Source: an uncultured Oscillospiraceae bacterium
GTDB lineage: Bacteria > Bacillota > Clostridia > Oscillospirales > Acutalibacteraceae
Direction: 5' to 3'
Length of the DNA: 39,180 bases
Assembly: GCA_900549945.1 (NCBI GenBank)
Contig: URQJ01000002.1
Coordinates: 1-39,180, forward strand
Within the stretch, counting starts at the first letter, position 1. Each line of letters starts with the position of its first letter. Both the position numbers and the translations under genes were made by a program. The notes under the pieces are model-generated. The model saw nothing but the letters and a program-made list of their open reading frames with translations, did no database searches and had not been told where the DNA came from. This document shows, one piece after another, positions 7,928 through 14,702 of the stretch.

Positions 7928-8935
7928 GTGGCATTTTTTGGATTGATCGGAAATTACGATAAGCCCGGACCGGGCGTCAGCAAGGATGAGCCGAAAAAGG
8001 CGGCGCCCGTACGTTTTTTTGAAATCCTGTGGCGTAAATTGTCGAAACTCGTGCAGCTGAACCTGATTTTCATGATCCCGTTTGCTGTGGTCGTAGCGCT
8101 GATGGTTGTGATTTTCTTTTTACCGCTCCCGCATTTTGCGTTCAACACATCGCTTTTTGGGCCGCTCGATCTGTACGCGATCTACGCTGTTCCGCTTCCG
8201 CTCATTCTCATGGCGCCGTTTTCCGCCGGTATGGCCTATGTCACCCGGAACTTTGCCAGAGAGGAGCACGCGTTCGTCTGGTCTGATTTTTGGGAGGCCG
8301 TCAAAAATAACTGGAAGGCGTCGCTCCTGAACGGGATCATCGTTTATGTCGCCTATGTGTTTCTCAGTTTTTCGGTGTTCTTCTACTCGAATCAGATGCA
8401 GTCCAACTGGCTGTACATGGTGCCGTTCGCGGTCTGCGCAATTCTGTTCGTGCTGATGCTGTTTGCACAGTTCTATATTCCGCTGATGATCGTCACGATG
8501 GATCTGAAGCTGCGCCACATCTACCGTAATGCGTTCATTTTCGCTATCCTCGGCCTGCCGCGCAATATTCTGATTACAGCGGTTCTCGTCGGCATGATCG
8601 TCGGCACGCTGTTCTGTCCGGGTGCATTCCTCGCGATCCCGCTGCTTCTGTTGGTGATTATTGTTTTTTCGCTTGTCAGCTACCTTTGCAGCTTTGCAGG
8701 TTACCCGATGTTGGATAAATATCTGATCCAGCCTTTCTACAATAAGGAAGCGGAGGCCGCAAAGAAAAAAGCCGCCGCAGAGGAAGGGGAGACGTTCTCC
8801 TTTGAAGCGGACGAGCTTGACGACGATGAGGATGACGCGCCGAAGTACGTGTACGTCAACGGCCGGCTGGTCGACCGCAGCACGCTGAAAGAAGAATCTG
8901 TTTTTTCGGACGAGACGAAAGAACACCTGAATTAA
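7928..8935 (+). CDS. DUF624 (YesL-like) family membrane protein
   Basis: A 335-residue membrane protein. A short soluble N-terminus rich in Lys/Pro is followed by about six transmembrane helices (roughly residues 38-265), then a highly charged cytoplasmic tail rich in Glu/Asp (EADELDDDEDD). The helical pattern and the FFEILWRKLSKLVQLNLIF opening fit the DUF624/YesL family, whose function is unknown; members often lie next to carbohydrate transport genes, which is not the case here. The start is GTG 7928 with GTGGAG nine bases upstream; no better ATG is near. It begins 21 bp after xerD and is closed by a strong terminator. Confidence 0.8.
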   Translation: MAFFGLIGNYDKPGPGVSKDEPKKAAPVRFFEILWRKLSKLVQLNLIFMIPFAVVVALMVVIFFLPLPHFAFNTSLFGPLDLYAIYAVPLPLILMAPFSAGMAYVTRNFAREEHAFVWSDFWEAVKNNWKASLLNGIIVYVAYVFLSFSVFFYSNQMQSNWLYMVPFAVCAILFVLMLFAQFYIPLMIVTMDLKLRHIYRNAFIFAILGLPRNILITAVLVGMIVGTLFCPGAFLAIPLLLLVIIVFSLVSYLCSFAGYPMLDKYLIQPFYNKEAEAAKKKAAAEEGETFSFEADELDDDEDDAPKYVYVNGRLVDRSTLKEESVFSDETKEHLN

Positions 8936-8941
8936 AAAAAC

Positions 8942-8982
8942 AAAAAAGCTCTGCACTTTTATACTGGTGCGGAGCTTTTTTT
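8942..8982 (+). terminator. Intrinsic terminator after the DUF624 gene
   Basis: GCTCTGCAC (8948-8956) pairs with GTGCGGAGC (8967-8975), flanked by an A-run upstream and a T-run at 8976-8982. It closes the + strand gene series before the convergent junction. The A/T flanks could also let it act on the opposite strand. Confidence 0.9.
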
Positions 8983-8985
8983 ATT

Positions 8986-9336
8986 TAAAAATAATCACCT
9001 GATTGGCGGATAGTAATGGAATAGAAATCATGCACATACAGTTTTATAACTTTATAAATTCTATAGCCGGCAGCTTATGCAATTTTTATGAATTTACGAA
9101 ATTTTTCATCATTTACGCTTTCAGATGAAAAATTTTGTATCTCTGAATTTTGCGTTGCTTTTGGATGCCTTTTTATATATTTTATTAAGTGTTTTTATAT
9201 GTTATCACCTCACTAAAAGGATTATCATTGTACTGAAAAATGTATTGCTCGCTTTTTGCATTTTCTCTTTCGACCATCATAATTGCACACTCTACTATAA
9301 AAATAAGAATTAAGGAATATCTAAAGAAGCCAGAGA
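8986..9336. other. AT-rich gene-free gap at the convergent junction
   Basis: About 350 bp with base composition strikingly richer in A and T than the surrounding genes. The only open frame (62 codons at 9125-9313) has no ribosome binding site and looks like chance. The gap lies where a run of + strand genes meets a long run of - strand genes. It holds a 12-bp inverted repeat and several TA-rich tracts, but no RNA gene that I can recognise. Confidence 0.75.
9099..9135. repeat. Perfect 12-bp inverted repeat in the AT-rich gap
   Basis: AAATTTTTCATC (9099-9110) and GATGAAAAATTT (9124-9135) are exact reverse complements separated by 13 bp. It has no GC-rich stem or following U-run suited to termination. 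It could be a protein-binding site or a remnant of a recombination site. Confidence 0.6.
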
Positions 9337-10320
9337 TCAGTTCTTTTTGGCCTTGACCTGCGAGAGGGGATTCGCGTTGACGGCTTCTTCCATCTGGGTG
9401 CTGGATGTATGTGTGTAAATCTCAGTAGTTCCGAGGTTTTCATGCCCGAGAATGTCCTGCAGAACCCGTATGTCCACATGCCCGTGGCGGTACATCAGCG
9501 TGGCCGCAGTATGGCGCAGCTTGTGTACGGAATATCCGGCGCCGCCTAGTCCGATTTTCGCAAGATACTTGTTGACCATAGCCTGCACGGTTTTGGGGCT
9601 GATCCGCGTACCGCGGTTGCTCAAAAACAAGGCATTCCGGTCGCGCACATCATCCTTCGGGCGCACCCGAATATAGGCTTCGATTGCTGTGAGGCAGGCG
9701 TCGTTCAGATAAACCATGCGCTCCTTATTGCCCTTGCCGACGATCCGCAGCGTATTGTTGTTGTGGATGACGTCGCTCAGATTGATGGAAACCAGTTCGG
9801 AAAGCCGCATGCCGCAGTTCAGAAACAGCGTCAGAATGCAGTAATCGCGGGCTTTATCCGGACCGTCCACAGCATTCAAAAGTTCGATACTTTGTTCGAG
9901 TGATAAAAAACGGGGGAGCTTCTTAGCTTTTTTAGGCGGCGTCAGATTTTCGGTTGGATTTGATTCCAGCAATCCCTCGTGAACGGAGAGATACCCAAAA
10001 AAACTCTTCAGGCTAGAGGATTTGCGCTGGCGCGTCGAGCTCATATTGCTGCGCTCATCGGCGACAAAATTCATGAACTCAAATATATCCATCGTGGAAA
10101 TCGTCTTGATAAATGCGAGATCGATGTCCAGAACGGAAATCTCTTCAAGCGGCGTATCTGCGGAAACCAAGCCGCGAAAGCGCTTCATAAAACGGAAAAA
10201 TGTGCGCAGATCCATACAGTATTCATCGACGGTTTTCTGTGCGCGGCCTTTGATATTGCGGTAATACAGGGCGTACTGCTTGATAATTTCCGGCATTTCA
10301 TCAGAGATATTGAAAGCCAT
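9337..10320 (-). CDS. Tyrosine recombinase, XerC/XerS-like
   Basis: A 327-residue integrase-superfamily recombinase. The core-binding domain spans about 1-150 and contains a spaced IDLAFIKTISTMDIFEFMNFV segment reminiscent of XerS. Catalytic residues are Arg in NCGMRLSEL, Lys in GKGNKERMV, HKLRHTAATLMYRHG, GHENLGTTEIY with the Tyr nucleophile, then a short Lys-rich tail. A GTG at 10353 would extend the frame, but ATG 10320 has AAGGAG nine bases upstream and is chosen. It stands alone, convergent to the + strand genes. A dif-like palindrome lies about 190 bp upstream of its start. It could serve chromosome dimer resolution or be a domesticated integrase; no mobile-element partner genes are visible. 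Confidence 0.88.
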   Translation of the reverse strand: MAFNISDEMPEIIKQYALYYRNIKGRAQKTVDEYCMDLRTFFRFMKRFRGLVSADTPLEEISVLDIDLAFIKTISTMDIFEFMNFVADERSNMSSTRQRKSSSLKSFFGYLSVHEGLLESNPTENLTPPKKAKKLPRFLSLEQSIELLNAVDGPDKARDYCILTLFLNCGMRLSELVSINLSDVIHNNNTLRIVGKGNKERMVYLNDACLTAIEAYIRVRPKDDVRDRNALFLSNRGTRISPKTVQAMVNKYLAKIGLGGAGYSVHKLRHTAATLMYRHGHVDIRVLQDILGHENLGTTEIYTHTSSTQMEEAVNANPLSQVKAKKN

Positions 10321-10510
10321 GGGGTTCAACTCCTTAAAATCTATGTGATCCACGCGAATACATCCGCAACGCTGTCACGCGCCAATTCCCGAAGTCCACA
10401 ATATCCGATTTTTTCAAGCGGCAAGCGGCGTTAAGCGCGGATTAAATCGAAGCGGGACTTTAAAGGCATTTGATGGGCAGCGCGGGCGCGCGGAGCGCGC
10501 TTGTCCCTCA
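10321..10510. other. Leader region upstream of the - strand recombinase
   Basis: 190 bp between the recombinase start and the palindrome. It holds the AAGGAG ribosome binding site of the recombinase and a GC-rich tract at about 10480-10500 with self-complementary GCGCGC elements. No confident promoter or coding frame was found. Confidence 0.5.
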
Positions 10511-10540
10511 AATTATACAAAATAATCATTTTGTATAATT
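10511..10540. other. Candidate dif-like recombination site (12-6-12 palindrome)
   Basis: AATTATACAAAA (10511-10522), centre TAATCA, then TTTTGTATAATT (10529-10540): perfect inverted arms around a 6-bp centre. Trimmed to 11-6-11 it has the dif layout. The half site TTTTGTATAAT matches 8 of 11 positions of the E. coli XerD arm TTATGTTAAAT and 8 of 11 of the B. subtilis arm TTATGTAAACT, as I recall those sites. It lies upstream of a lone tyrosine recombinase, near a gene-direction switch. Alternatives are an operator or a symmetric promoter, since each arm contains TATAAT. It is not a terminator: the stem is AT-only and no U-run follows. Confidence 0.55.
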
Positions 10541-10643
10541 ATAGCCGTTTTCTTCCGCGATGTCAAATTCCGCCTCTATATTGTAGTGACTTGCCCGCAC
10601 AGATTTATGCAGCGCACATCGATCGATTTTCAAAGCTGGCATT

Positions 10644-11420
10644 CTAATCAGGATCACAAGCGGATATTTTAAGCGGAAGAATTCCGCCAATATCGAGCAT
10701 ACGGTTTTGCGTGAGCTCCACGGCCTCAACCGCATGCTTTGCTAAAAACGCGCGGATATAATCGCCGCTCTGCAAGGAATCCAGTGCACCTGTAAAGGCC
10801 AGTGTATTCCGGTCGATCAGCCCGCAGCATCCGCCGATGAAGCCGTAATCATAGCCGTTGAGCAGAATCCCGTGTTCGGAAATATGCAGCGCATCGAGTC
10901 CCATGAACTGTGCAGCGGCGTAAATGCCGCTGTCCATCGTGATGATCGCGCGATTGCTCACGACTGCCGTCGCGCAGCGCGTGTACCCCTGATTGACGTG
11001 AATCGTCTTTAGCCCGAGCGATTCTGCAAAGCTGTAGATATACGGGTCGATCGCGCCGAGGTTTGCAAGCAGCTTGTCTCCGATTTGCAGGGCGTTGCAC
11101 AGCACGTCGCCGGGATATTTCGCGGTCGGTTCTGAGGCTGTTTCTGCAACGGAAAACCCGGCATTTTTGAGCTTGCCGCGAAGTGCCTGTGCTCCTCCTT
11201 TTAGAACAAAGATTCTGTTTTCATTCAGATGAAAGACCTGCATGTCCGCGTGGTGCGCGATCTGCGGTTGAAGGCGCGGATCCGCCGCTGTTTGGATACA
11301 GGCGACTCCCCTGCGCTCCAATGCCTCCGAAATTTCCGGGTATGCGCCGGAGACAACGGCGAGCCGGACGCGCCCTTCCGGCAGATTCGGCTGTTTTACA
11401 AAGGCTTCCGTCACACACAT
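10644..11420 (-). CDS. DUF6873-type conserved hypothetical protein (possible GME fold)
   Basis: A 258-residue soluble protein without signal or transmembrane helices. It resembles the Firmicutes family named DUF6873, to which a guanidino-modifying-enzyme (GME) fold has been assigned; this is recalled, not searched. Visible features are KYPGDVLCNALQIGDKLL near 135-152, VNQGYTRCATAVVSNRAIITMDSG, HISEHGILLNGYDYGFIGGCCG with paired cysteines, and a Gly-rich C-terminus. No catalytic assignment is possible by eye. The ATG overlaps the end of radA by 10 bp and has GGGAGG upstream, so translation is probably coupled to radA. Confidence 0.75.
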   Translation of the reverse strand: MCVTEAFVKQPNLPEGRVRLAVVSGAYPEISEALERRGVACIQTAADPRLQPQIAHHADMQVFHLNENRIFVLKGGAQALRGKLKNAGFSVAETASEPTAKYPGDVLCNALQIGDKLLANLGAIDPYIYSFAESLGLKTIHVNQGYTRCATAVVSNRAIITMDSGIYAAAQFMGLDALHISEHGILLNGYDYGFIGGCCGLIDRNTLAFTGALDSLQSGDYIRAFLAKHAVEAVELTQNRMLDIGGILPLKISACDPD

Positions 11421-12790
11421 GCTTCAAATGCCTCCCGAACATTGCGCACGCCGATCAGCTCCATGCCGTCGAAACGCTTGCGATCCATATTCTTGACACT
11501 GTGGTACGGCAGGACACAGCGCGTAAAGCCGAGCCGGAACGCCTCGGAAACGCGAGCTTCAATGTGGCTGACGGCGCGCAGCTCGCCGGCAAGGCCGATT
11601 TCCCCGAACACGACGGTGTCGTCCCGGATTGGCGCATCCTTTAAGCTGGAGACCAACGCCATCGCGACAGCCAGATCGACGGCGGGCTCGTCGATGCGCA
11701 GGCCGCCGACCACATTCAAGTATGCGTCGAGATTCGAAAAGTAAAAGCCCGCGCGCTTTTCCAGCACAGCGAGGATCAGTGCCATCCGGCCGTAATCGAA
11801 GCCAGTGGACATCCGGCGCGGTGTACCGAAGCCGGATGTTGTGGCGAGACCCTGAATTTCGGCGAGCAGCGGGCGCGTGCCCTCCATCACTGCGGTGACA
11901 CAGGTGCCGGAGGCGTTTTTGGGGCGCCCGGAAAGCATGGCCTGCGAGGGATTCTCGATTTGGCGCAGGCCAGCCTCCCCCATATCGAACACACCGATTT
12001 CATTGGTAGAGCCATACCGGTTCTTCACGGCGCGCAGAATACGGTAGGTCATCTGCCGGTCGCCCTCGAAATAAAGCACGGCGTCCACGATGTGCTCAAG
12101 CACCTTCGGGCCGGCGATCGCGCCGTCCTTGTTGACATGCCCGACCAGAATCGCGGGGATGTCCAGCGCTTTTGAGCAGCGCATCACCGCATTGGTGCAC
12201 TCGCGCACCTGTGTTACGCTGCCCGGCGATGAATTCAGATCGGTAAAATTCATCGTTTGAATCGAATCGATCATCACGATATCCGGCTTTTCCGTGCGGA
12301 TATGTTCGACAACGAGCTGCACGTCTGTTTCCGACAAAATGCGCAGATTGGGGCTCGAAACGCCGAGCCGGGCCGCGCGCAGCTTGATCTGCCGCGCAGA
12401 CTCCTCGCCGGAAACGTATAGAATACGCAGGTTCTGCCCGAGGTATTCGCAGATTTGCAAGAGGATCGTCGATTTGCCGATGCCGGGATCGCCGCTGATC
12501 AAGACCAGCGAGCCCTTCACAAGCCCGCCGCCGAGCACACGGTCCAGCTCGGAAAGCCCGGTGTGGTAGCGATGCTCGTCGTCGGAATCGATTTCCTGTA
12601 TCGTCTGCGGGCGCGTCAAGAGCGGCACCGCCGGGCGGGCTGCGGCAGAAAACCTCGATGCCGCGGCCGGCGCTTTGACCGATTCTTCCATCGTATTCCA
12701 TTCGCCGCAATCGGGGCACTTCCCCGCCCATTTCGCCGTCTCATAGCCGCAGCTAGAGCAGATATATACGGTCTTGCTTTTTAATGCCAT
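11411..12790 (-). CDS. radA: DNA repair protein RadA (Sms)
   Basis: RecA-like ATPase that helps process recombination intermediates and extends D-loops. At 459 residues it is the usual length. The N-terminal zinc finger has Cys11, Cys14, Cys25 and Cys28 in the CxxC/CPDCGEWNT pattern. Walker A GDPGIGKST is at 100-108, the RadA-specific motif appears here as KNRYG with Tyr in place of the common Phe, and a Lon-like C-terminal domain ends the protein (GEIGLAGELRAV). It has its own promoter at 12841-12869 and is followed by an overlapping DUF6873 gene. Confidence 0.97.
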   Translation of the reverse strand: MALKSKTVYICSSCGYETAKWAGKCPDCGEWNTMEESVKAPAAASRFSAAARPAVPLLTRPQTIQEIDSDDEHRYHTGLSELDRVLGGGLVKGSLVLISGDPGIGKSTILLQICEYLGQNLRILYVSGEESARQIKLRAARLGVSSPNLRILSETDVQLVVEHIRTEKPDIVMIDSIQTMNFTDLNSSPGSVTQVRECTNAVMRCSKALDIPAILVGHVNKDGAIAGPKVLEHIVDAVLYFEGDRQMTYRILRAVKNRYGSTNEIGVFDMGEAGLRQIENPSQAMLSGRPKNASGTCVTAVMEGTRPLLAEIQGLATTSGFGTPRRMSTGFDYGRMALILAVLEKRAGFYFSNLDAYLNVVGGLRIDEPAVDLAVAMALVSSLKDAPIRDDTVVFGEIGLAGELRAVSHIEARVSEAFRLGFTRCVLPYHSVKNMDRKRFDGMELIGVRNVREAFEACV

Positions 12791-12840
12791 AAAACAACCA
12801 TTCCTTTAATCATGCGTGCAGTGCAAAGCGATTTACGATC

Positions 12841-12869
12841 ATTTTATCATGGAACAGATGTTTTGTAAA
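12841..12869 (-). promoter_or_regulatory. Sigma-A promoter of radA
   Basis: Read on the - strand: TTTACA (12869-12864), a 17-bp spacer and TAAAAT (12846-12841). It starts three bases after the stop of the upstream cwlD gene and lies about 50 bp before radA. Confidence 0.72.
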
Positions 12870-12872
12870 GAC

Positions 12873-13595
12873 CTATTCTGTTTCGAGGAAAGAAAGAATG
12901 CCGTCGGCCACCGCGCCGGCCATTTTCTGCTGATAGGCGCTGTCGCAGAGCAGCTCCGCCTCTTCAGGGTTCGAAATAAATCCGCATTCCACGATGACGG
13001 CCGGTACATCCACGTGGCTTAAAATATAGATCCCGCTTTCCGCCTGTTTGTTCTCGCGTGTGTTTTCCGGCTGAATCTGCGCGACGACCGCATGACGGAT
13101 CGCTTCGGCGAGATCGGCGCTGCGCGTGTTATTCGGCGAATAAAACATCTGCGCGCCGCTGTACTGGCTCTGTTCGAAGAAATTTTGGTGGATACTGACG
13201 AGAATGCAGTTTTCTGTTTCATTCACAAGCTGTGTGCGGTACTGTATGTCGGAGCGCTTGCGCTCGGACAGGGTTGAAAGCGTCGTATCGCCCACGGCTG
13301 TGTCAGTGTCGCGGATCATAACAACCGGATACCCGGCGCTTTGCAGCGCCTCCTGCACGTACAGCGCGACGGCCAGATTGACGGTCTTTTCCTCCACGCC
13401 GTTGACGCCGACGGCGCCGCCGTCTTCCCCGCCGTGCCCGGCATCGAGAATGATGGTCGGCCGCGCCTCCGCTTTTGCCGCGGCGGAGGAAACCGCGTGC
13501 ACCGCGCCGAATATAGAGCTCAGAAAAAAGACGAGCGCGCCGAAAAAGAAGGCTGTGAGGATATAGGAAATTTTGACAGAAGCGTATTTTTTCAT
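12873..13595 (-). CDS. cwlD: N-acetylmuramoyl-L-alanine amidase, CwlD-like
   Basis: Zinc amidase (Amidase_3) that cleaves the stem peptide from muramic acid; CwlD acts in spore cortex maturation by preparing muramic-delta-lactam. The 240 residues begin with an N-terminal transmembrane/signal segment (about 9-30). The zinc ligands are His in LDAGHGGEDGG (about 51-61), Glu in NGVEEKTVNL, and His in VSIHQNFF. The catalytic Glu is in VIVECGFISNPEE. The upstream ribosome binding site is GGGGTGAT. Length and lack of extra cell-wall repeats favour CwlD over vegetative amidases. Confidence 0.9.
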   Translation of the reverse strand: MKKYASVKISYILTAFFFGALVFFLSSIFGAVHAVSSAAAKAEARPTIILDAGHGGEDGGAVGVNGVEEKTVNLAVALYVQEALQSAGYPVVMIRDTDTAVGDTTLSTLSERKRSDIQYRTQLVNETENCILVSIHQNFFEQSQYSGAQMFYSPNNTRSADLAEAIRHAVVAQIQPENTRENKQAESGIYILSHVDVPAVIVECGFISNPEEAELLCDSAYQQKMAGAVADGILSFLETE

Positions 13596-13660
13596 GCCGC
13601 ATCACCCCAGCGCAGTATATGCGCCAAATCGGACGGTTATGCGAAAAGCCGGATACAGAA

Positions 13661-13699
13661 GAAGGACCCTGCCGGCGCAGAGTCCTTCTCATGTTTTTT
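13661..13699. terminator. Terminator-like hairpin between the apt-like gene and cwlD
   Basis: GAAGGAC (13661-13667) pairs with GTCCTTC (13682-13688), with an inner CTGC/GCAG pair. The T-run (TTTTTT, 13694-13699) lies on the + strand side, whereas the flanking genes are on the - strand; on the - strand the tail is only TTCTG. It may pause or partly terminate transcription after the apt-like gene. Confidence 0.5.
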
Positions 13700-13706
13700 C
13701 TGTGGT

Positions 13707-14246
13707 TTACTTGAAGAAAAGCGGGAGCGGCTCGAGATAAATGATATCCGTACGGTCTGCCGCGTCGCCCTCGGCCAGAACACAGGCCTTGCCAACGACG
13801 TTGCCGCCGATTTCCTTGACGAGATCCTCCAGCGCGGCGAGCGATTCACCGGTGCTGATGACGTCATCCACGATCAAAATACGCTTGCCCTTGAGGTTTT
13901 TGCAGTCCTCCTCGGAGAGATACAGGGTTTGCACGTGGTCGGTCGTGATAGACTTGACCTCGACTTTGATCGGGTTCGTCATGTAAGCCTTGATCCCCTT
14001 GCGGGCGACGACGTAATTTCGGCAGCCGATGCGCGCCATTTCATAGGCGAGCGGTATGCCTTTGGATTCCGCCGTGATGATGATGTCGTGCGCGGGACAC
14101 TTTTCGAACAGTGCCGCCGCCGTTTTCTCCGTGATTTCCACATCGCTGAACATGACAAAGCCCGCGATGTCCAGCGTATCGCTGATCGGGCAGATCGGCA
14201 GCTCGCGCTCGCAGCCCGCGATGGTCATTTTGTAAACCTTTCCCAT
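13707..14246 (-). CDS. apt: Adenine phosphoribosyltransferase-like protein
   Basis: A 179-residue type I phosphoribosyltransferase, probably salvaging adenine to AMP with PRPP. The PRPP-binding motif RILIVDDVISTGES lies near residues 120-133. An AESKGIPLAYEMA loop and a RKGIKAYM segment match the adenine enzyme rather than the hypoxanthine or uracil ones. The ribosome binding site AAGGAAGG precedes the ATG. It follows hinT by 34 bp on the same strand and ends at a hairpin. A purine-related phosphoribosyltransferase of another specificity cannot be excluded. Confidence 0.85.
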   Translation of the reverse strand: MGKVYKMTIAGCERELPICPISDTLDIAGFVMFSDVEITEKTAAALFEKCPAHDIIITAESKGIPLAYEMARIGCRNYVVARKGIKAYMTNPIKVEVKSITTDHVQTLYLSEEDCKNLKGKRILIVDDVISTGESLAALEDLVKEIGGNVVGKACVLAEGDAADRTDIIYLEPLPLFFK

Positions 14247-14280
14247 GTGAATGTTCCTTCCTTTACAGTTAGCGATTCAA

Positions 14281-14619
14281 TCAGCCCGGCGGCCATGCCA
14301 TGGCGCGCCCACCGAGAAGATGAAAGTGCAAGTGCTTTACAGTCTGCCCGCCGTCCTCGCCGCAGTTGTTGACGATACGGTAACCGTTCGTCAGTCCCTC
14401 CTGCGCGGCAATTTTCTTTGCCGCCGTGAAGATGTGTGCGACAACCTGCGCGTTTTCCTCCGTCAGCGCGTCGGCAGAGGCGATGTGCACTTTCGGGATC
14501 ATCAGGATGTGCACGGGCGCCTGCGGGTCGAGATCCCGGAAGGCGAGCATCTGCTCGTCCTCGTAGACCTTTGTGCTCGGAATTTCGCCCGCTGCAATTT
14601 TACAGAAAATACAATCCAT
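14281..14619 (-). CDS. HIT family nucleotide hydrolase (HinT type)
   Basis: Histidine-triad protein of 112 residues that hydrolyses nucleoside phosphoramidates and acyl-adenylates. The start is ATG 14619, giving the canonical opening MDCIFCKIAAGEIPS; the longer frame upstream is low-complexity Arg/Leu from an inverted repeat. VHILMIPKVH is near 43-52 and the triad HLHFHLLGGR near 94-103. Its place directly after alaS is apt, since HinT proteins act on aminoacyl-adenylates, though that link is inference. AAGG lies seven bases before the start. Confidence 0.93.
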   Translation of the reverse strand: MDCIFCKIAAGEIPSTKVYEDEQMLAFRDLDPQAPVHILMIPKVHIASADALTEENAQVVAHIFTAAKKIAAQEGLTNGYRIVNNCGEDGGQTVKHLHFHLLGGRAMAWPPG

Positions 14620-14629
14620 ATTTCGCCTT

Positions 14630-14673
14630 ATTCTGCGCAGCCTCCGCTTTAAAAGCCGCAGCCTGCGCAGAAT
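14630..14673 (-). repeat. Inverted repeat in the alaS-hinT gap
   Basis: ATTCTGCGCAG (14630-14640) and CTGCGCAGAAT (14663-14673) are exact reverse complements around a 22-nt centre. On the - strand the hairpin would end about 10 nt before the hinT start, close to its ribosome binding site. No U-run follows, so it is not a standard terminator; it may be an RNA processing or stability element. Confidence 0.65.
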
Positions 14674-14702
14674 ATCCTCCTTTCCGCAAAGATTTGTATA
14701 CA

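Noticed and set aside
9125..9313. 62-codon + strand frame in the AT-rich gap
   Set aside because: No ribosome binding site, AT-driven codon content and no recognisable family; likely chance.
10511..10540. The palindrome as an intrinsic terminator for the DUF6873/radA unit
   Set aside because: The stem is almost pure A/T and no U-run follows on the - strand.
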